From contig OW818681.1 in NCBI GenBank assembly GCA_942493075.1, positions 992,001 through 1,056,000 of the forward strand: a stretch of 64,000 bases of DNA, in the 5' to 3' direction. Shown one piece after another: positions 60,647-64,000 of this stretch. Position numbers and translations under genes: made by a program. This DNA is from JBBQYD01 sp942493075 (GTDB taxonomy: Bacteria > Verrucomicrobiota > Verrucomicrobiia > Limisphaerales > UBA8199). Every line of letters begins with the position of its first letter. The stretch's first letter is position 1. The notes under the pieces were generated by a model. It was not told where the DNA came from. It saw nothing but the letters and a program-made list of their open reading frames with translations, and did no database searches.

Positions 60647-63600
60647 ATGAGTATCGCAGAGAAGAGTTCGCGTCTGGATCTGGAGACGAAGCGTGCCTTG
60701 CTGGCTGAGCGGTTGCGGAAAGCTGCGGCAACTGAGGCTGCGCTGCCGCTCTCCTTTTCCCAACAGCGTCTCTGGTTTTTAGACCTGCTGGAGCCTGATA
60801 GTCCGTTGTATAACATCGGAGCTTTGGCACGTTTTTACGGCGACCTGGATGCCACGGCGCTCGAATGGAGTTTGAAATCTGTTGTCGCCCGGCACGAGGC
60901 TCTGAGGACCCGTTTTGTCGCGGATGAAGGAGAGGCGCGGCAAGTCATCGGTTCGGGCGAGTTTAGCCTGAGCCGTCTTGACTTTAGTGAGTTGCCCTCA
61001 ACAGAGCGGGAGAGTGAGTGCCGGCGGGTGGTGAGCGAGGCCGTTTCAAAACCTTTCAAATTGAGCGCCGATCTTCTGTTGCGAGCGGTGCTCATTAAGA
61101 TCAGTTCGGGAGAGCATCTACTCGTGCTCTGTCTGCACCATATCGTAGCCGATGAATGGTCGCTGAAGGTGCTGTTTCAGGAGTTGGGGGTTTGTTATCG
61201 GGCGCGTCTTGAGCGCAGGGAACCTTCTCTACCAGCGCTGCCCATTCAATACGCGGATTACACCCGATGGCAACGCGAGCGGTTGAATCATCCCTCCGTT
61301 CAGAAACAGATGGAGTATTGGCGGGAACGTCTTGGTGGGCTCGGAGCTCCCACCGATTTGGGACTGGGAGAGTCCAGAGTCAGTATTGAGAAATTCCGGG
61401 GTGGTATCGTTGAGCGTCCCTTGGGTCTGCAACTCAGCCAGGAAGTCAAGTTTTGGGCGCAGAAGGAGGCTTCTACCTTGTTCATGGTGCTCTTGGCAGC
61501 TCTCAAGGCGCTGGTCTTTCGCTATACACGGCAGACCGATGTGGTGGTGGGATCGCCATTTGCCGGGCGCACTCGTGTGGAGACCGAGGGCCTCATCGGC
61601 TTCTTCGTCAACACGGTTTTGTTGCGCACCAGGCTTGAAGCGGACATGAACGCCCGCCAACTGCTGGCCGCAGTCCGCGAGACAGCCATTGGTGCCCAGG
61701 CTAACCAGGATCTACCCTTTGAAAAACTGGTTGAGGAGTTGCACCCGGAACGCACGCTCAGTCACATGCCTTTCACCCGGTTAATGTTCGTGGTGCAGAA
61801 CTCCATGCTGGAGTCGCTCGATTGGCAAGGACTCACGGTTGATTTGAGCGAAGCACATACGGGCACAGCGAAGTTCGATCTGACGCTTGTGATCCAGGAA
61901 ACGAGCCGGGGCCTTGTTGCCAAGGCGGAATACAATTTGGACCGGCTTAGCGGGGTATCCGTGGAACGGTTGCTCGGTCATTACCAGAACCTGCTTCAGG
62001 GCATCGTTCGATCACCGGAAACGCCCATTGCACAGATTCCCTTGCTGCAACCGGAAGAATGGTCGGAATTAGCGGAGTGGGGTGCTGCACGGGCGGATTA
62101 CCCACGCGAGAAAACCATTCACGAGGTCTTTGAGGCACAAGCCCTGGCTTGGCCAGACCGGATAGCGGTGGCCTACGGTTCGTATTCACTTTCCTACTCG
62201 GAGCTGAATGCGCGGGCCAACCAATTGGCAGGGTATCTGCGCCAGTCGGGAGTGGGGCCGGAAGTGCCAGTCATGGTTTGCCTGCGCCGTTCACCCGAGT
62301 TGATCCTGGCGCTTCTCGGCATCTTGAAGGCCGGTGGAGCGTATGTGCCGGCGGACTCCGTTTATCCACGGGAACGCATATCCTTCATGATGGAGGACAC
62401 AGGCACCCCGATTCTTCTAACTGAGCAAGCCCTTTTGTCCCGGATTCCTTCCGGAGCCGCAAAGGTTATCTGCCTCGATGCGGATTGGGAGCTCATCGCG
62501 CGGGAAAGCCGCGAGAACCTTACCGTGAATGTAAAAGCCGAGAACCTGGCTTACATTATGTTCACATCGGGTTCCACAGGAACCCCCAAGGGTGCGGCCA
62601 TCCCTCATCGCGCAGTCAATCGCCTGGTGCTCAACTGTAACTGGATACGTCTTGGGGCGGGCAGCCGGGTTGCCCAGGTGTCCAATGCCGCATTTGATGC
62701 AGCCACATTCGAGATTTGGGGCGCCCTGCTGAACGGCGGAATGCTTTTGGGGATTTCCCAGGCCGTGGCCTTAAGCCCGCGCGATTTCGCGCGTGAACTG
62801 CGTGACCAGCAGATCACCGCCATGTTCCTCACCGCAGCGCTGTTTAATCAACTCGCAGCAGAAGCGCCGGGTGCATTTGCCGGAGTGGAGACACTGCTGG
62901 CTGGCGGAGAGCCGCTTGATCCCAAGTGGGTCCGGTCGGTTCTGAGTCATCAACCACCCCAACGGTTGCTCAACGGCTACGGGCCTACGGAAAACACGAC
63001 CTTCACCTGTTGCCACTTGATCACCAGTGTACCCGAAGGGGCAATGAGCGTGCCGATCGGACGGCCTGTTTCGAACACCTCGGTATATATACTCGATGAA
63101 AACATGCTGCCTGTGCCGATCGGTGTGGCTGGGGAGCTGTACACCGGTGGCGACGGCCTGGCACGCGGCTATTGGAACCGGGAGGAACTCACCAGGGAAC
63201 GGTTTGTTCCCAATCCCTTTGGCGGTGAGTCCGAGCGCCTATACCGGACAGGCGACCGTGTGCGCTGGCTGCCAGACGGCACAATCGAGTTTCTCGGTCG
63301 AATAGACGGGCAGGTGAAAATACGAGGTTTTCGAATCGAGCTTGGAGAGATTGAGACTGTGCTGGGAAGGCACTCGGATATCCGTGAATGCGTGGTAAAC
63401 GTCTCCGGACAGACCGCCGGGACCAAACGGTTGGTGGCCTATTTCGTGCCGCAGCCATGCTCCAGCCCGAATATCTCCGACTTGCGCACCTTCCTGGTGA
63501 AGAGTCTGCCCGACTACATGGTCCCATCCGCCTTCGTTCAGCTTGGATCGCTGCCATTGAATGGGAACGGAAAAGTGGACCGGCGTGCTCTGCCTGAGCC

Positions 63601-64000
63601 GGGACAAAGCCGTCCTGATCTGGAAAAGAAATACGTGCGCGCGACTGATGAGGTGGAGGCGCGTCTGGTGGAGATCTGGGAAGCGATTCTGAAGGTGAAA
63701 CCCATCGGTGTGGAGGACAAGTTTTTTGAGTTAGGCGGCCACTCGCTGCTGGCTGTACAGGTCATTACGCGGATTGAGAAGGCGTTTGGTCGCAAGCTTC
63801 GGCTGGCCACGATTTTCCAGACCCCTACGATCCGCCAGATAGCGGCCATTTTGCGGGAAGAAACTCCCGAGAACCACGCGAATCGCTCGACCTCCGTAGT
63901 GGCGATCCAGGCGGCTGGTGATAACCCGCCCCTTTTCCTTGTGCACGGCGCTGGGGGAGGGATGTTCTGGGGTTATGTGAACCTTGCTCGCCACCTCGGC
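60647..64000 (+). CDS. Nonribosomal peptide synthetase module 2 (C-A-T-TE, runs off window)
   Basis: The frame is open from ATG 60647 to the window end. The condensation domain has HHIVADE at about H164-165 (DG is DE). The adenylation domain has MFTSGSTGTPKGA, NGYGPTENTTF, YRTGDRVRW, KIRGFRIELGEIE and NGKVDRR; its pocket reads D-A-F-F-L-G-G-T-F, hydrophobic but unassigned. The thiolation domain has LGGHSLL at about 1029-1035. After it, LFLVHGAGGGMFWGYVNLARHLG starts a type I thioesterase (about residue 1094 on); its GxSxG serine lies beyond the window. TAA of module 1 and ATG here abut. A terminal TE suggests a short, possibly dipeptide, product. Confidence 0.9.
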   Translation, partial: MSIAEKSSRLDLETKRALLAERLRKAAATEAALPLSFSQQRLWFLDLLEPDSPLYNIGALARFYGDLDATALEWSLKSVVARHEALRTRFVADEGEARQVIGSGEFSLSRLDFSELPSTERESECRRVVSEAVSKPFKLSADLLLRAVLIKISSGEHLLVLCLHHIVADEWSLKVLFQELGVCYRARLERREPSLPALPIQYADYTRWQRERLNHPSVQKQMEYWRERLGGLGAPTDLGLGESRVSIEKFRGGIVERPLGLQLSQEVKFWAQKEASTLFMVLLAALKALVFRYTRQTDVVVGSPFAGRTRVETEGLIGFFVNTVLLRTRLEADMNARQLLAAVRETAIGAQANQDLPFEKLVEELHPERTLSHMPFTRLMFVVQNSMLESLDWQGLTVDLSEAHTGTAKFDLTLVIQETSRGLVAKAEYNLDRLSGVSVERLLGHYQNLLQGIVRSPETPIAQIPLLQPEEWSELAEWGAARADYPREKTIHEVFEAQALAWPDRIAVAYGSYSLSYSELNARANQLAGYLRQSGVGPEVPVMVCLRRSPELILALLGILKAGGAYVPADSVYPRERISFMMEDTGTPILLTEQALLSRIPSGAAKVICLDADWELIARESRENLTVNVKAENLAYIMFTSGSTGTPKGAAIPHRAVNRLVLNCNWIRLGAGSRVAQVSNAAFDAATFEIWGALLNGGMLLGISQAVALSPRDFARELRDQQITAMFLTAALFNQLAAEAPGAFAGVETLLAGGEPLDPKWVRSVLSHQPPQRLLNGYGPTENTTFTCCHLITSVPEGAMSVPIGRPVSNTSVYILDENMLPVPIGVAGELYTGGDGLARGYWNREELTRERFVPNPFGGESERLYRTGDRVRWLPDGTIEFLGRIDGQVKIRGFRIELGEIETVLGRHSDIRECVVNVSGQTAGTKRLVAYFVPQPCSSPNISDLRTFLVKSLPDYMVPSAFVQLGSLPLNGNGKVDRRALPEPGQSRPDLEKKYVRATDEVEARLVEIWEAILKVKPIGVEDKFFELGGHSLLAVQVITRIEKAFGRKLRLATIFQTPTIRQIAAILREETPENHANRSTSVVAIQAAGDNPPLFLVHGAGGGMFWGYVNLARHLG

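Overview
The window looks like the chromosome of a soil or freshwater Verrucomicrobiota bacterium, probably Pedosphaera-like (Limisphaerales). This is inferred from gene content and style, not from a database search. The clues are secreted LamG/Ig-like proteins, choice-of-anchor Q beta-helix proteins with Pmp-like repeats, a Tat-exported DegT-type aminotransferase, a rich set of polysaccharide hydrolases, and many short dispersed palindromic repeats between genes.

Layout. 1-3524: end of a 2-oxoacid dehydrogenase operon (E1 alpha, E1 beta, E2), then endonuclease IV. 3525-3990: three stacked intrinsic terminators plus a fourth for the opposite strand. 3994-8885: a secreted LamG/Ig protein, a DEAD-box RNA helicase and a small overlapping partner. 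8974-16136: three large Pmp-like beta-helix exoproteins on the minus strand, two of them a recent tandem duplication. 16548-21761: Tat aminotransferase, SDR, aldo/keto reductase, lipoprotein, MDR oxidoreductase and Dabb protein, all plus strand and several start/stop-overlapping. 21880-24296: fabD, thiS, thiH. 24744-29566: DUF4097 protein, glyQS, a 45-residue membrane ORF, Nudix hydrolase and GH10 xylanase. 29586-38421: GH106-like and GH92 glycosidases, a signal-peptidase-like lipoprotein lacking its serine, and a BchE-like radical SAM enzyme. 38956-51357: housekeeping and envelope genes (rRNA methyltransferase, DUF2723-TPR membrane protein, GT4, WecA/MraY-like transferase, ClC channel, YggS, EVE, HAD, MFS).

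51358-55272 is a mobile or decaying zone. It holds a heptamer tandem repeat, several dispersed palindromic repeats, a 105-bp MITE-like element inserted into one of them, and a complete IS4-type element (53077-54923). The IS has 17-bp perfect terminal inverted repeats and a 12-bp target duplication, and it splits a DUF433 antitoxin-like gene whose DUF5615-like toxin partner is itself truncated. A second toxin-antitoxin relic lies at 32638-32829, beside a nested palindrome (32916-33038).

The window ends in a nonribosomal peptide synthetase locus. One C-A-T protein (57290-60646) is followed immediately by a second C-A-T protein entering a thioesterase at the window edge (60647-64000). This is the best candidate for an undescribed biosynthetic system. 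No tRNA, rRNA or CRISPR array was seen.
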